A DNA stretch of 60,000 nucleotides from Symsagittifera roscoffensis (GCF_963678635.1 NC_087063.1:84121574-84181573), one strand, 5' to 3'. Numbered from the stretch's first letter, positions 21,011 to 32,613 are shown. Notes: generated by a model from the letters alone, not told the origin. Numbers and translations are program-made.

Positions 21011-23072
21011 CATTTGTCTATAATTTTACATGGTTTTCTCATGAAAAAAGCAAAGATACAACATTTTTTGACCTTCTAGAGTTCACGAAGTGGTCAGTTA
21101 TCTAAGATAGGGCAAAAGAAGGGATCACTTAACAAAAACTAATCCAGGCTGCCTGATGACACCCACATGCCTCCCAACTAGCATTGTCGTTACTTAATCA
21201 AACTCAATTTGATAAATATCAGAGGTAAGTTATGATTGAATAAAAAAAATCGAGCCAAAATAACATTCACTCAATTCTTTAATTTCTTGCATTTATATGA
21301 AATTAATCTAATTTTGTTAGAAAAATTTTCATTTAATTTTTTATCATTTATGGTGGGGGATGTTATCAAAAAGACCCATTTTATACAACATCTTAAATCA
21401 AAAATATCAACTTCAATTAATTTCAACTCAACTGAATTGTCTAAAAATGGTTTTGTTGACACCTAGTGAGTAAAGTTTATTAATCAATGTTCTTGTCAGA
21501 CGCTTTTTTCTTCCAGAACTCATAATGATCGTTTAAAAAATAGTAAAGTTGCTTTTGTTTTTTTTTCAAACAGTTTCTTGTTTTTAGCTAACGTTTTTGG
21601 TCCCAAAACAGGAATTTGATTGGCTATATTTGTCGCTTGTTTTTATGATGTCATGCAAAAATGTGTCTGTAAACAATTTTATTAATAACAAAACAATGAG
21701 GGTTTTCATCCTATAAAAGTGCTTTTTGAATTGAATGGCCCGATTTTATGCTTCAAACCTCCTAAACTGAAAAACCTATTGTAGACTAATATCAGCTTGT
21801 CAAAATCGCAAAATTATTTCAAGTATTTCAAGTATTAACTACCCTTTCGATTAGATGAAACTATTAAAGAAAACATGAAGAATGTTAGCAGGTTTTTTTT
21901 GTGTAATTTAAGTATTATGTCAACAATTTATTTGTTTCAATTTCCTTGCTGATCATACTTAATGCAAAAATAATAAATAATAACTGAAAAAAAAATCACT
22001 TCAGTTCCTGTTTGAAGATAGTCTAGAGTAATTTAAAATGCTTTAGTCAATTTTGAATTGTTGTGAATAAAAAAATCGATTGCTCTTCTTCTGAGGAGGT
22101 TTAGTAGGAAAGACCTTCTATTATCTTATGATTTCTTAGTCATTTAAGTTTTTCCCACGAGATAAAATTGTTGAAGCAGATTGGAATTTCATTTAACCAG
22201 CGAGGGGATCGTGTAGTTTGATTTTTATACTGCAAAACAAAACTGTTATAAAATTGGTCTAAATAGATATTTGTCTCAAATTGTCAAAGCGGGTAGACTT
22301 AACCTTTTTTTTGAGTCGCCTAAGCTCACTATTTTATTCTTTCAAATAAACAAAATAACTTCACAGAAAATTTTTTAATAATATTACTAACAACGCGTCA
22401 TTGAAAAAAAAATTGCAACAATTTTTCAATTTTCAATTTCAAAACTCCTTTAAATTTCACAAAATTGTTAACAAGTGAACTATCTCTTTACATTTGAGCT
22501 CAAGGCATTTGTGGTGAAATCGAATATTGGAACGTTCAAACTTTTGATCGACTATGAACCTTTGAAGGCTCTCGCAAACGTTCGATTCTATTTGACCTGC
22601 GTGTTATTGAATTGTTTACACTAAGTATCCTGAACTCACTACTTTGGCATACTTTGGAAAGTTTTTGGCATACCATTCTCGAGTCTGATGGTGTTTGTAG
22701 CAGCGCTGGAAAAATTGTCATCAAGAAAAGGCCAACACTTACTGGAGATTGTGTAAACATGCAAAAAAAACAGCATGGAAATAGGAAACTTTTCAACTAA
22801 AAATTAATTTTCATTTTTTTTCTCAAGAATTCGGAAAAACCCAATGAAATCTAGAATGTTCGAACGTTCGATGAATGTTCAAACAATCCTGAATAACATT
22901 CGAAGGCAACTTTCAAACGAATGTTGCGCCACTATAAGTCATCACTACTTTCCTGACTTTGCTGCCACTAAGGACTTTCGTCATTTAGCAAATGGGTAGA
23001 AATCGGATTTTCTCTGTAGAGGGAAAAAGTGGATTTTCAAAAAAATTTGTGATTTTTGCAGCCTTTTTGTTC
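21011..23072. other. AT-rich intergenic DNA, no gene recognised
   Basis: Frames of 60-90 codons here are AT-rich and lack splice context or known motifs. GAACGTTCGA-type palindromic bits cluster at 22530-22590 and 22855-22920, which may be a worn inverted repeat. Confidence 0.4.
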
Positions 23073-23507
23073 CGACTTTCGATACGAAAGTAACGGAAAA
23101 TTTGTGCTCGGGGTGGGTTTTTTTTCACTTCTGACAAATTTCGACTTTTTAACTAGCCATTTTTGACGGAATTTTTTTATCATTCAAAAGGTATTGTTGT
23201 CCTGAGCTCAAATTTCAAATCTGATATTTCACCTGTGATCATTTTTTGTAAAGTTACGGGGGTTTAAGGATTGCCATTTTGGCCAATTTGGGACAATTAA
23301 CGCGCGATATATTTCGCGCTATTAACGCGTAAGCGGAGAGTTAATCCGTCCTAGAAATCGTTCCAAATTGGTTGAAAGAAGCTTATTTACCATAAATGAT
23401 TTGTTCCAAGGAGCTATATCTATCATTTTGTACTTTATATGGCGTGTGGGGGATGATTTTTATAAAAAGTCTCAAATTTTAGAAAAAAAATTTTCATTCA
23501 TTACAGG
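23073..23507 (+). repeat. 0.43-kb dispersed repeat, copy 1
   Basis: From TCCGACTTTCGATACGAAAG to AAAGTCTCAAATTTTAGAAA, it is closely matched at 24291-24716. Internal marks are GACAATTAACGCGCGATATA, ATTAACGCGTAAGCGGAGAG and TATGGCGTGTGGGGGATGAT. No open frame is shared between copies, so it is probably non-coding. Confidence 0.85.
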
Positions 23508-24290
23508 ATGCACAGATAGTTGCTCAAGTTGCACAGATAGTCTATGATGAGTTTGGCTTAATAAATTCCCTTCAGCAATTACAAAATCTTTTCAATAAAT
23601 TTGCAAAGAAACTTGCACGCCACCTTTTTAATATAAATTTTAGCAAAACAGGAACAAAGTTTGAAAACAGCTGAAAAATAAGCATTAAAACGTCCGTTTT
23701 GGTTGATTATATGAAATTTTAAAAATTATTTAAATTAATTTTAGGTTTTGACTATTATTTGACTCACGCGTTGATAGCACGAAAATTATCGTTTGTTGCT
23801 TATTCTAAGCTGGCCTTTCTGGCAACTTGCAAACCCTTTGCAATTAAGCACAACCGATCATTAATTTTAGTTTCAGTTCAAGTCATCAATATATTTTAGA
23901 CAATGCAACAATCTGCTCAAAAAGGCTATTTAAAACGTCAAAAATGGTCTGAAAAAAAACACCGTAAGCACAACTATTACATCACAATTTTCGGAAGTCG
24001 AAACACATAGTTTTATAATTTAAAAAGGAAAAATTATTAAGAGTTTAAATTGAGTTTTTTTGAAGTTTTTCTATTTTTATGAGGAAATTCAGTTCCTTCT
24101 CAAGAAAATGTGTTGCGAAATGTTATTTTTCTGTTTGTTAGCATGAAATGCGGTGTTTGTGTGGCATGGCAAGTTAGGCAAAGACTCTCTAAAACAAATC
24201 CATTTTTAATACTTTGCGTGAAAATCCGTTGTGAACGGATCTATCAAAATAACTTGCCCTGCAAAATTGTGTACAAAAACGGACATATTG
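23508..24290. other. AT-rich spacer between the two direct copies
   Basis: No gene is recognised. The flanking copies are direct repeats, so this could be the inside of a small LTR-like unit, but it has no protein motif. Confidence 0.35.
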
Positions 24291-24716
24291 TTCCGACTTT
24301 CGAAACGAAAGTAAGGGAATATTTGTGCTCGGGGTGGGTTTTTTTTCTCCTGACAAATTTCGACTTTTCAACCAGCCATTTTTGACAGAATTTTTAAAAA
24401 TCATTCAAAAGTTATTGTTGTCTTGAGCTTAAATTTGAAAAAATATTTCATCTGTGATAATTTTTGGTAAAATTATGGGGGTTTAAACATTGCGATTTTG
24501 GCCAATTTGGGACAATTAACGCGCGATATATTTCGCGCTATTAACGCGTAAGCGGAGAGTTAATCCGTCCTAGAAATCGTTCCAAATTGGTTGAAAGAAG
24601 CTTATTTGCCATAATTGATTTGTTCCAAGGAGCTATATCCATCATTTTTTGTACTTTATATGGCGTGTGGGGGATGATTTTCATAAAAAGTCTCAAATTT
24701 TAGAAAAAAAAATTTC
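24291..24716 (+). repeat. 0.43-kb dispersed repeat, copy 2
   Basis: It is aligned base by base with 23073-23507 with few differences (CTTTCGATACGAAAG against CTTTCGAAACGAAAG, TATCTATCATT against TATCCATCATT). Confidence 0.85.
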
Positions 24717-24831
24717 ATTTTTTTTTTTCATTTAATTTTTCAATGTTAATACTGCTCCACCTTAAAAGGCAGTCGGAACATTCAGGGCTTCACACTGATA
24801 CGAGCAGTCTTGTTTTATTTATTTAGTCGAC

Positions 24832-25135
24832 CTTTAAGCTCCTGCCAATCAGATTAAAGCTCCTATTTTGACCAACTTTTCTGCACCGAAAAATTGCCAA
24901 AAAATTAGCATATATTAAGCATGAAATATTAGAATATATTAGCTCGCCCCCTCAAAATTAGCATATAATAGCGCCAACGGCGCCTTCAGAAAAAAAATTT
25001 AAGGTCGTTCTGCTAAAATTATATGTCTTAAAATAGTATCAAAGGGGACAATTTGGGTCGGCAGAGTGTCGAGTCCTTGAAATTGGGGGGAGGGGCGTCC
25101 ACAAGTCAAACCCACCAACCCCTTAACACGCCCTG
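24832..25135 (+). mobile_element. TIR mini-element remnant, left end truncated
   Basis: It holds the family's right half: CCCCCTCAAAATTAGCATAT, GCGCCAACGGCGCCTTCAGA, AGTATCAAAGGGGACAATTT, GGGTCGGCAG and a purine-rich end before ACACGCCCTGG. Confidence 0.65.
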
Positions 25136-26020
25136 GTAAAATAGCTATTTTAGCTTCAGCTTGGCAACAATTAAAGTTTCGTCGAATGCCACAAAGTGTT
25201 TATTTTCCCATAAGCATCTGAGGTCATGTCATGGTCACAGATGTTTAATTAACACACCTATCGGGGCCATGTTATTGCTCGTGACTCGATTCACTGACCG
25301 ACCATTCTTAGTTAAAACCACAGTTTATATTGGTGTTTTTAGTTTATGTACTATTATATTAAGTTAATAACAAACTATTTATTTGTAAATTCAGTAAATA
25401 TATCTTAAAGGCGTAGCTCTGTTTGCGCGCGACATTTAGTCGGAGTTCAACTTTTTAACAATTTGTTCAGCTGTGTCATAACTCCGAACTAAGTCGTTGT
25501 GTAAAATGATGGCCGGCCATTAAAAGCAAAAACGCCATTCGGTTATTAGAGGCATGTTTTAAGTTAAACTAATAACTTTTATAAACGTGTCATACCAAAA
25601 AGTAGATACAGACGAAATTGTAAACAAGTTTTTGCATCTCAATGATCGGTTTATACAATAATGTCCTGTTTTTTGAGCAACGAAGGATATGCTTTAGAGG
25701 ATTAATTAGTTTTAATGACTGTTTTCGATTTAATTTCACACACGGTAGTTCTGAGTTCAGTTTTTGTATATGAAGCTTCTGAGTTCAGATTCTTAAGTCG
25801 GGCAAAGATAAATATGATAGACTGGTCCGGTTAAAAACGAAAAACGATAATTTACTCGTCCTTTTATCCAGGCAGAGATACATCATTTTCTTTTCACTTT
25901 CACGGATTAATATAAACCTAACTTTATTTTTACAGGTCCAAGGATTTTTTCCGAGCTGTTTGAATCCTCCTGACCAAATAGCACTTTTCATTTCAAGTAG
26001 TTTTGAGTTGGTCTATTTTT
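25136..26020. other. Intergenic DNA downstream of the Rh gene
   Basis: No gene is recognised on either strand. Short frames at 25161 and 25785 have no recognisable motif. Confidence 0.4.
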
Positions 26021-26026
26021 TTTATT
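26021..26026 (-). terminator. Candidate poly(A) signal of the Rh gene
   Basis: TTTATT on the plus strand reads AATAAA on the minus strand, about 105 bases after the Rh stop codon. The motif is common in AT-rich DNA, so support comes from position only. Confidence 0.4.
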
Positions 26027-26129
26027 TTCCAAGTTTTTTGTGTTTTCTAATTTGGCCTATTTTTCAAATCTATAATTTAGGGACCATTTGTCTATCATAC
26101 TTCTAATTTAGTCGACTGATCACAGCTCT

Positions 26130-26336
26130 TCAGATGTTGGACTCGTCCTGTTTGTTGATGCTTTGCGACTCGCCGATGTCGTCGAAGTGCACATCTGTGA
26201 AGAAGTCGGAGTCGTTGTAGTACTGTTGTTTGGTGAGAGAACTGGTCGGCAACACTCGGATGATCAGCCCACTCAGAAGTCCCCCCGTTATTGCCAGGGC
26301 GAACGTGATCAGCAGGGCCCCCGTCTGTCGCAACGC
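26130..26336 (-). CDS. Rh gene exon 3 (last helix and C-terminal tail)
   Basis: Acceptor TTGTGGCTTCAG, phase 0. It encodes [20 protein letters not shown], a cytoplasmic stretch with [18 protein letters not shown], and stops with TGA at 26132-26130. Confidence 0.94.
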   Translation of the reverse strand, partial: ALRQTGALLITFALAITGGLLSGLIIRVLPTSSLTKQQYYNDSDFFTDVHFDDIGESQSINKQDESNI

Positions 26337-28381
26337 CTGAAGCCACAACATCACTTTTTCTCAAATTTACAAACTGAAAGGCTTTAGATCTAAGATTTTT
26401 CTAATAAATTAATCATCAGAAAAACCTTTAGAAGCTTTTGCATCGATTTTAGATAAGGTGGCTTATTATGAACGAAAATGTTTGGAAGGAAAATCAGAAA
26501 CTTTGCTTAAATCTTTTTTTTATATTTTTTTATGAATCAAAAGTATTTTCAACTTGGATAAAACTATTTGATGCAATCTTGGATGAAACAAGAGCAGAAA
26601 AAAATGATGATAAAATGAAACAAGAGTTTTATTGGGTCCATCTTTGTGTCAAGACTTTTATCAAGTTCCTTCAGTTACTTTTTAAAATTTTCCAAACGTA
26701 CCTGATCGACGCCGTCTTTGAAGTCGCCGAAGACCCTGGTGGCGTCCCCGTATGATTCATCGGAGGCGAAAGCGGCCGCCACTATTCCACTCAGTCCAGC
26801 CAGCAGACCCGGCATCCCGTGCAAGTTGTTCACACCACATGTGTCGTGCAGCCCAATCACTCGGTCTGAAACGAGCTCGAAATTTCAAAATATATTTTTT
26901 CATAATTTAAGATAAATATTAATTTCCTTTTATATATGGCGTTTTAAATGTAAAAAAATTTAAATATACTTGCGCACAGTCAAGAATTAAAAATAAAATA
27001 TCCTTGTGTTAAAAGTTCCTTCTACCGAAACTTATCCAGTCTGTCTAAAAATAATCCATTTCTATTTCATTCACATATTTAAGTTGCGGTTCGAGGGAGG
27101 AAATCTAAAATGAATGTCGTAACAAAACGCTCAACGCAAAAAAAAATCCGACACTTATCTGAATCGAATTCAAAATGATTTTGAGATTTAAACAAGTTCA
27201 AGGTCATACGGTATCTAAAAATTACCACATAAAGCCAAAAAAAATACGACGTCAAATTCACCTAGGAATCCCTGGATGTAAGCGAACCCGACTGTACTGA
27301 GAGCGCCGGCTGCCAGCCCGATGAACATGGCCCCTGCGGGGTGGATCATCATGTTGCAACTAGTACCCACGGCCACACCACCTGCCAGAGTCGCATTCTG
27401 AACATGTGCAATCGTCACTTTTCCGTCTTTCTCAGTCATGGCAGAGATGGCAAACGTGATCACGCAGGAAGCGCACAAGGCGATGTAGGTGTTCACGACT
27501 GCTCTCACTCGTTCCTCGTCTGTAGCCAGTGCACTGTTGAAACTAGGCCAATAGATCCACAGGAAGATAGTTCCAATCATTGAGAACATGTCGGATTTGT
27601 AGTCGGAACCCTCGGTTGGTCGGTTTCGGTGGTTCATTTCGTTCATCACCCGAGACACAGCGAGGCCGAAGTAGGCTCCGAACACGTGAACAAACATAGA
27701 CCCTCCCATGTCGGCTGCTTTGATGTAGTGCACTCCGATTGTCTCGTTGATTTTGAAGATGAGAACCTCGAACGTCGACATCAGAAGAAGTTCGAATGCC
27801 GACAGTTTTCCGAGGACAGCTCCGAACGAGATGAGCACAGCTGCGCAAGTGAAGTCCGACTCGAAAAGCGTGTCGACTCCGATGTAAATAGCCGAGAGAG
27901 AACCTCCGTCTATTTTAGCTACAACCATCTTCGCGATTCCTCCGACTATGATTGCGTACTGTATCACGAAAGCGGACAACAAGAAGTTGTAGCTCACAGC
28001 ACTCAGTCCGTAGTTCTTCAAAAACATCATGAGGAAGCCGAAACCCACGAAGATCATGACGTGAACATCTTGGAACATCGGGTAAAGACCGTTCAGTTTT
28101 CGTCCCGCTGAGTCCTCAATCTGGGACTCCTCCTGCGGATCATCGGCAGCCGGCTCATCACCCGCCGGATTGATGTCGGCTGAAATGTCCGCTTCTTGCT
28201 TCTGGGTGTCCGGCTCCTGTTTTACCACTACTTTAGCTGAATTATCCGCTTCGTGTTGAACAATCTTAGGAGCTGCATCGTCATCGTAGCGCACAAGAGC
28301 GGCGAACGCAATTAGGAAGAGGATTTCAGAGACGATCAAAAAGACGGAAAACTTCCGTTTATGGGATGCCAAGTTAGACAT
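26130..28381 (-). CDS. Rh glycoprotein-type ammonium/CO2 channel, three exons, complete (496 aa)
   Basis: Exons are 28381-27262, 26865-26702 and 26336-26130, joining to 1491 bases without a stop. Rh proteins are Amt/Rh-family membrane channels passing NH3/NH4+ and probably CO2 across the plasma membrane, as trimers. Visible: first helix at residues 11-30, an acidic extracellular loop at about 31-103, then the Rh signature [20 protein letters not shown] (103-122), [25 protein letters not shown] with channel His232, [20 protein letters not shown] (347-366), and [14 protein letters not shown] across 380-393 with the likely second pore His389. The last helix is [20 protein letters not shown], followed by an acidic tail ending KQDESNI. 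Length is within the family range (about 400-500). The Asp/Glu-rich loop is longer than in vertebrate Rh50 proteins. The start is the first ATG of the frame and places the first helix at the N-terminus. No overlapping neighbours; vertebrate paralogue (RhAG/BG/CG) not assigned. Confidence 0.96.
26702..26865 (-). CDS. Rh gene exon 2 (HDTCG motif exon)
   Basis: Acceptor CTCGTTTCAG and donor CAG|GTACG. The first two bases complete an Asp codon with exon 1. It encodes [20 protein letters not shown] through [11 protein letters not shown] and exits at phase 0. Confidence 0.95.
27262..28381 (-). CDS. Rh gene exon 1 (residues 1-373)
   Basis: ATG at 28381-28379; donor CCTAG|GTGAAT at 27262/27261, phase 1. 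Most of the channel sits in this one exon, unlike the vertebrate genes, which are split into many exons. Confidence 0.95.
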
Positions 28382-29150
28382 TTCGGCAGAGTTTTGTTAA
28401 ATCCGCAAAGTTTTCAAAAATTAAATTGAGAAAATAAGGTTATATTTTTTCTGAATTGCAACCTCTGTTTCAACCTTAAGGCTAATGAATGGTGTGAGGT
28501 GAGATATTTATCGAGGCGTTTTTGATTGCTCAGATCTGTTTGAGTTTTGTTTGATTGGCGAATGGCAAAAGGGAGATACGGTATGGAATTTGTTTAACTT
28601 TCGGATCTTTCCGTGGCCTATTTAAGAAATAAGCAAACTCGCCACTTTTCAGTCAAATACAATCGGACGATTTTAGTAAATGGCAGATCGAACTGGTTAA
28701 AAAATGAGCTCGAGACAAAAATGAGTAAAAGCTATAAGTCAAAGAGTTGTATAACTTATCGCAGCGATAAGTTATATGTAGTAACTTATATGTAGTAAAC
28801 AAAATAAGCTCATATTTTTTTTACCATACATCGATGAAAAAGAATAATAGCCGATTCAGAAGCACGAAAACGTCCAACACATATCTACTCAAATTTTAAG
28901 TTCATTTAATCTAACTTTTTTCCGTTTTTCTTCAATTTAAAAAAAATTTAACAAATTATTTCATAAGTGACAGGCAACATGGCGCTTCAAAATACAATAA
29001 CTAGTAACTGAGTTGTAATTAGCGGGTTCAACTATGCGAACAATCGGATAGTCGGTTAACAGGTAAGTGGAGACTATTAGGTTAGCCGGTTAACGAAAAT
29101 GTCTCGGAATTTAATTGAGCTCTGTTGTTTCCCAGGTCGAGGTGCTAACT
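28382..29150. promoter_or_regulatory. 5' flank of the Rh gene
   Basis: This must hold the Rh 5' untranslated region and promoter. No convincing TATA/initiator pair or CpG island was picked out. A small inverted repeat, ACTTATCGCAGCGATAAGT, lies at about 28756-28774. Confidence 0.35.
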
Positions 29151-29290
29151 TCATGTTTTGACCATCTTGACTGAATATCGGTATGTTTCGACCGTGCTCG
29201 ACCGAAACAAATATGCTTGACCGTGCTCGACCCAAGCATAATTTGTTTCGACCGTGCTCGACAAAATTCGGATACGTTTCGACTTTGAAA
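29150..29290. repeat. TTTCGACCGTGCTCGACC module cluster, copy 1
   Basis: The phrase GACCGTGCTCGAC recurs at about 29190, 29220 and 29250, spaced near 29 bases and separated by GTTTCG/AAGCAT variants. The left edge (CCCAGGTCGAGGTGCTAACT) matches the right edge of the 30.5-kb cluster in reverse orientation (AGTGAGCACCTCAAACTGGG). Confidence 0.75.
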
Positions 29291-29389
29291 CAACAAGACA
29301 TTACGAGGGCAATCAGTGTATTTTGTGAATTGCAAGCGGATTCTTTTGTTCTTATCTTCTTCTTTTGTTTTCGATCGTCACGACAAAAT

Positions 29390-29477
29390 TTTAACATTAA
29401 AAGAGTTGTCTCTGGAATCCAGGAGCAAACAGACACAAAATTGTGCGCCTATACTGTGCACAGTTTGGCCTCAGAAT
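29390..29477 (-). repeat. Solitary end of the palindrome-rich TIR element
   Basis: CTCTGGAATCCAGGAGCAAA through TGTGCACAGTTTGGCCTC matches the right end of the 32.92-33.86 kb element. Confidence 0.75.
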
Positions 29478-30519
29478 GGAATTCAAACTTTATAATCTAT
29501 GCTTTTCGGGTATTCTTTTTTATCAGAATGAAATGATTTTATTTTTTAGAAGATTGAAATGAGTTATTCGCAATTTGAATGAGGTGTATTTGGGTTGACC
29601 AAACATGCTAAACATACAATTTTTATGAAGGAAAAAAATGCTAATCAAACGCTTATCATGCAATTCCATGGGTACAAAACATTGAATGAAAGGTCTATGA
29701 TGAATGATTTTTCATATACGAAAAATGAATGAATATTTTTCCATGAATAAAAAAATGAGTTTTTTAAAATTTAGTTTCTCAAAGTTTTTGGTGGTGTTCG
29801 TGACAAAAACCTTGGTTACTCAAAAGTAAAGCCACCACAGGTTTGACCGTCTTGCAATTTTGATCCTTGGGAAACGGCCTGAATTCTCGTAGATTTGTCT
29901 TATACAATTCACATAATGAAAGTATCAAATTTTTTTATTTTTGGCAAAAATTTTCAAAGCTCATTTTTTCTTAGTTTTTTATTAATTTTGCCTTATAAAG
30001 CAAACACACAAATTCCAACCATTTTTGAAAAAATTATCCAGAGAAACGGGAAAAAACTCAACTTTTGTGTATACAGGACTACCTTATTCGCATAAAAATT
30101 TAAAATTTGCAACAATAAAAAATATTTTGCAATAGAAAAATTGGGGAAATTTTTTAACTAATTCGAAAAATTTTTCGCTGTGGAAATTTTATGATAAGCA
30201 TTTTTTGACAAATTTTTTTTTGTTTATGAAGGTACACTGACTAATGTGCCAAAACGAGAAAAAAATCTTCGAAAATTCGATTACTCTATTTTAGCATAAT
30301 GAATGAAATTGGCATGCTTCGTTTTTTTTCAAAGATTTAGTATATTGAATTGTATGGTTACCATTTTTGGTCTATGGAGGTCAACCCGGTAGAGATGAAC
30401 TATTTTTTGGCTATGAACTATTTTTGCTTCCATATTCTGGAACACTGGCTTGCATTTTAAGTCGAATTTGTTTAAAAAAATTTGTTGAATCTTTTTGACT
30501 CCGAATTACAGCGGGACAA
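29478..30519. other. AT-rich intergenic DNA, no gene recognised
   Basis: Poly-A/T stretches and short AT-rich frames only. GTATGGTTACCATTTTTGGT / CTATGGAGGTCAACCCGG near 30350-30390 recurs in part at about 39240. Confidence 0.35.
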
Positions 30520-30725
30520 TTGGTATTTTTCGGCCGTGCTCCAGGTATGTTTCGACTGTACTCGACCGTGCATGGCCGTGCTCAAGATATGTTTCGATCA
30601 TGCTCGACGTTTGTTTCGAACTTGTGCTCGACCCAAGCCACTCTCTCGACTATTCTTTCTCGGTCGAGCACTGACACCGATATATGAAGTGAGCACCTCA
30701 AACTGGGTTATAACTCAACTCAAAC
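30520..30725. repeat. TTTCGACCGTGCTCGACC module cluster, copy 2
   Basis: The modules GTTTCGACTGTACTCGACCG, GTTTCGATCATGCTCGACG and CGAACTTGTGCTCGACCC repeat the 29.15-kb cluster with changes. It ends in the reverse-oriented AGTGAGCACCTCAAACTGGG. Confidence 0.7.
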
Positions 30726-31138
30726 ATCGTTATTAAATTTTCAAACAATGGTTTCAGTTATAAATAACCGGTCTCTAAAATTTTTCGATTTCTGCAAAAC
30801 TCGATTTTTGAATTAAATCAGATAAACAGTGGCGTACTGGAGGAATCGACAAAGGTCGGGGGGAGGGAGGTTGGCGGAGTGTAACTCAAGTTTGGTTGTC
30901 AAACGTTCCGAAAGGCTGATCAACACTAAAAACTTTTAATAGGCGCATTTGGCGAAATATAAATTAAGCTAAATGGCGTAGCTTTTAGTGAACATTTTGA
31001 ACAATTATAAACATCGCTTATGAAAACAAAGTCTAATACCAAATTGGCATGAAAATCAGAAAAACTCAAAAACCAGACACAAAAAATATATTCAATTAAA
31101 GTAGCAGGAGCAGTATCAAATCAACACTTGAGCAACGC
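30726..31138. other. Spacer, with a worn element end near 30832
   Basis: CAGTGGCGTACTGGAGGAAT at about 30830, followed by a G-rich run, looks like the left end of another TIR mini-element whose right end was not found. Confidence 0.35.
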
Positions 31139-31520
31139 CAGGGGCGAGCCTAGGATTTTCTCGAAGGGGGGAGGGGTTTCATAAAACTATCGAAAATTTT
31201 GTCTACTTTTTTTTGTGGACCAAATTATTTTTCTGGGCACTTTTAAATCACTATAAGAACTATATTTTGACAAAATTTTATGCAAACAGCGTTTTTAGGC
31301 CTTTTTGGAAAATTTGAACCAAAAAAGTATTTTGGCGCGCGTACCCATTCAAAATTAGTGTATTTTGGCGCCACATGAGCCTTTAGGAAAACTTTAGGGT
31401 CAGTCATTCAATAATGAATATCTCAAAATAGTACAAAGGGGTGACCTTTTAGGTCGGCATGGGGGCGAATCACTAAAGGGAGAGAAGGCCACCGCCCCCC
31501 CCCCCTAAATCTGCCACTGG
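31139..31520 (+). mobile_element. Full-length TIR mini-element, about 382 bp
   Basis: Left end CAGGGGCGAGCCTAGGATTT, right end CCCTAAATCTGCCACTGG, with the family interior between (GGCGCGCGTACCC, TTGGCGCCAC, AATAGTACAAAGGGGTGACC, GGTCGGCATGGGGGCGAATC). It is non-coding and one of the most complete copies here. Confidence 0.85.
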
Positions 31521-31990
31521 GCACCACAGCTTTGAACTATTTGTCTCGAAGTGCTAAAGACCTTAAATATTTGCGGGCTTTTTCTGATTTTGGTTGAAAA
31601 TCTAACAATTAGATAAACATATAGCTGTGAATTGTCGCAAAACAAAGGATTTTAATCCTCTTCTTAAGTTATAGTTTTCCTGATTTCAACAGAAATTGAG
31701 CTCGCTTGCAAATATTTTTATGTTTTCAATAGTTTTTTATTTGCTTAATTTAGACACGCAATCGTGCTTTGAGTTTTTAGGTTGCTTAAAAAATTGCGTC
31801 AAATTAAGATGCAGGCGAGATGAACTAAAAAGACAGATATCAAAAAATAAGATAAGATAAGATTTTTATACAACATTTTTCTGCAGCTAAATTCACGAAT
31901 AGCTATGTCAAGGCAACTTCAATGGAACTTCATTTATATTCCGCTTCTAGAACTTTATATACTTAAATACAGATTTTTCTTTTCATGCAA
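31521..31990. other. AT-rich spacer
   Basis: No gene or repeat is recognised. Confidence 0.35.
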
Positions 31991-31999
31991 AACATTGAT

Positions 32000-32165
32000 A
32001 CGCCTCGCCCGTGTCGCCCGGCAGCTCCTACCTGTTCGAGCTACAAACGACCAGAGCGAGTGTGACTTCAGCAGGGCTGAGCAAATTCGGACAGCCAAGC
32101 GTGCCCTCCTTTCTGCGGCAAAAGTCAGCCAAATCGAACTGCCAGGATCACCTGCAGCCAATGGA
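32000..32165 (+). other. GC-rich island, possible isolated exon of unknown family
   Basis: The base composition rises sharply against its AT-rich surroundings. One plus frame is open as LARVARQLLPVRATNDQSEC and QIRTAKRALLSAAKVSQIEL; another plus frame and a minus frame are also open, the minus one bounded by a CTGCAG acceptor-like and a GAACAG|GTAGG donor-like site. It may be a coding exon of a gene lying mostly outside the window, or an exapted repeat. No family is recognised and the strand is undecided. Confidence 0.25.
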
Positions 32166-32613
32166 TTTATTAAATTTTGATTCTTTAAATTTCAGATTTG
32201 AATTTCAAATTACTTCTTGTTAGGAAATTACTGTTTTCACTAAAAACGGGCCCGAGCCGTTCCTGGGTTTGAAATTATTGTTCTCTAGCCGCGCTTCAAA
32301 TTCAGGCCTAATTCCAACTCTGATACGGGCTAATTAGGCCATGGCAAACATGTTCTTTGAGCTCTTTTTTCTTCCCCCATCTGCAAATTTTTCTGAAAAA
32401 TGTTTCTGTTCAAATTGTCCGATTGTTACAGAATTTTGCGTGTGGACTAAATCGGCTATTGCAAGCATATTTGGTCTTCATATTTAGCTTGAAAATTGAT
32501 GCTCATGTTAGATGGGGGGAGGTGGGGAGCAAAAAGAGCCGCACTTGGTAGTTACGACCGAGCTCATCAGTGTTTAATATGTCTCACTTGAAAATCTCTT
32601 CGTACGTATGTGT

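Noticed and set aside
26468-26755. 95-codon plus-strand frame in the Rh intron
   Set aside because: It spans the Rh intron and antisense exon 2, is Phe/Lys-rich, and matches no family.
27341-28111. Antisense and other-frame ORFs across the Rh exon 1
   Set aside because: They are shadows of the GC-richer Rh coding sequence.
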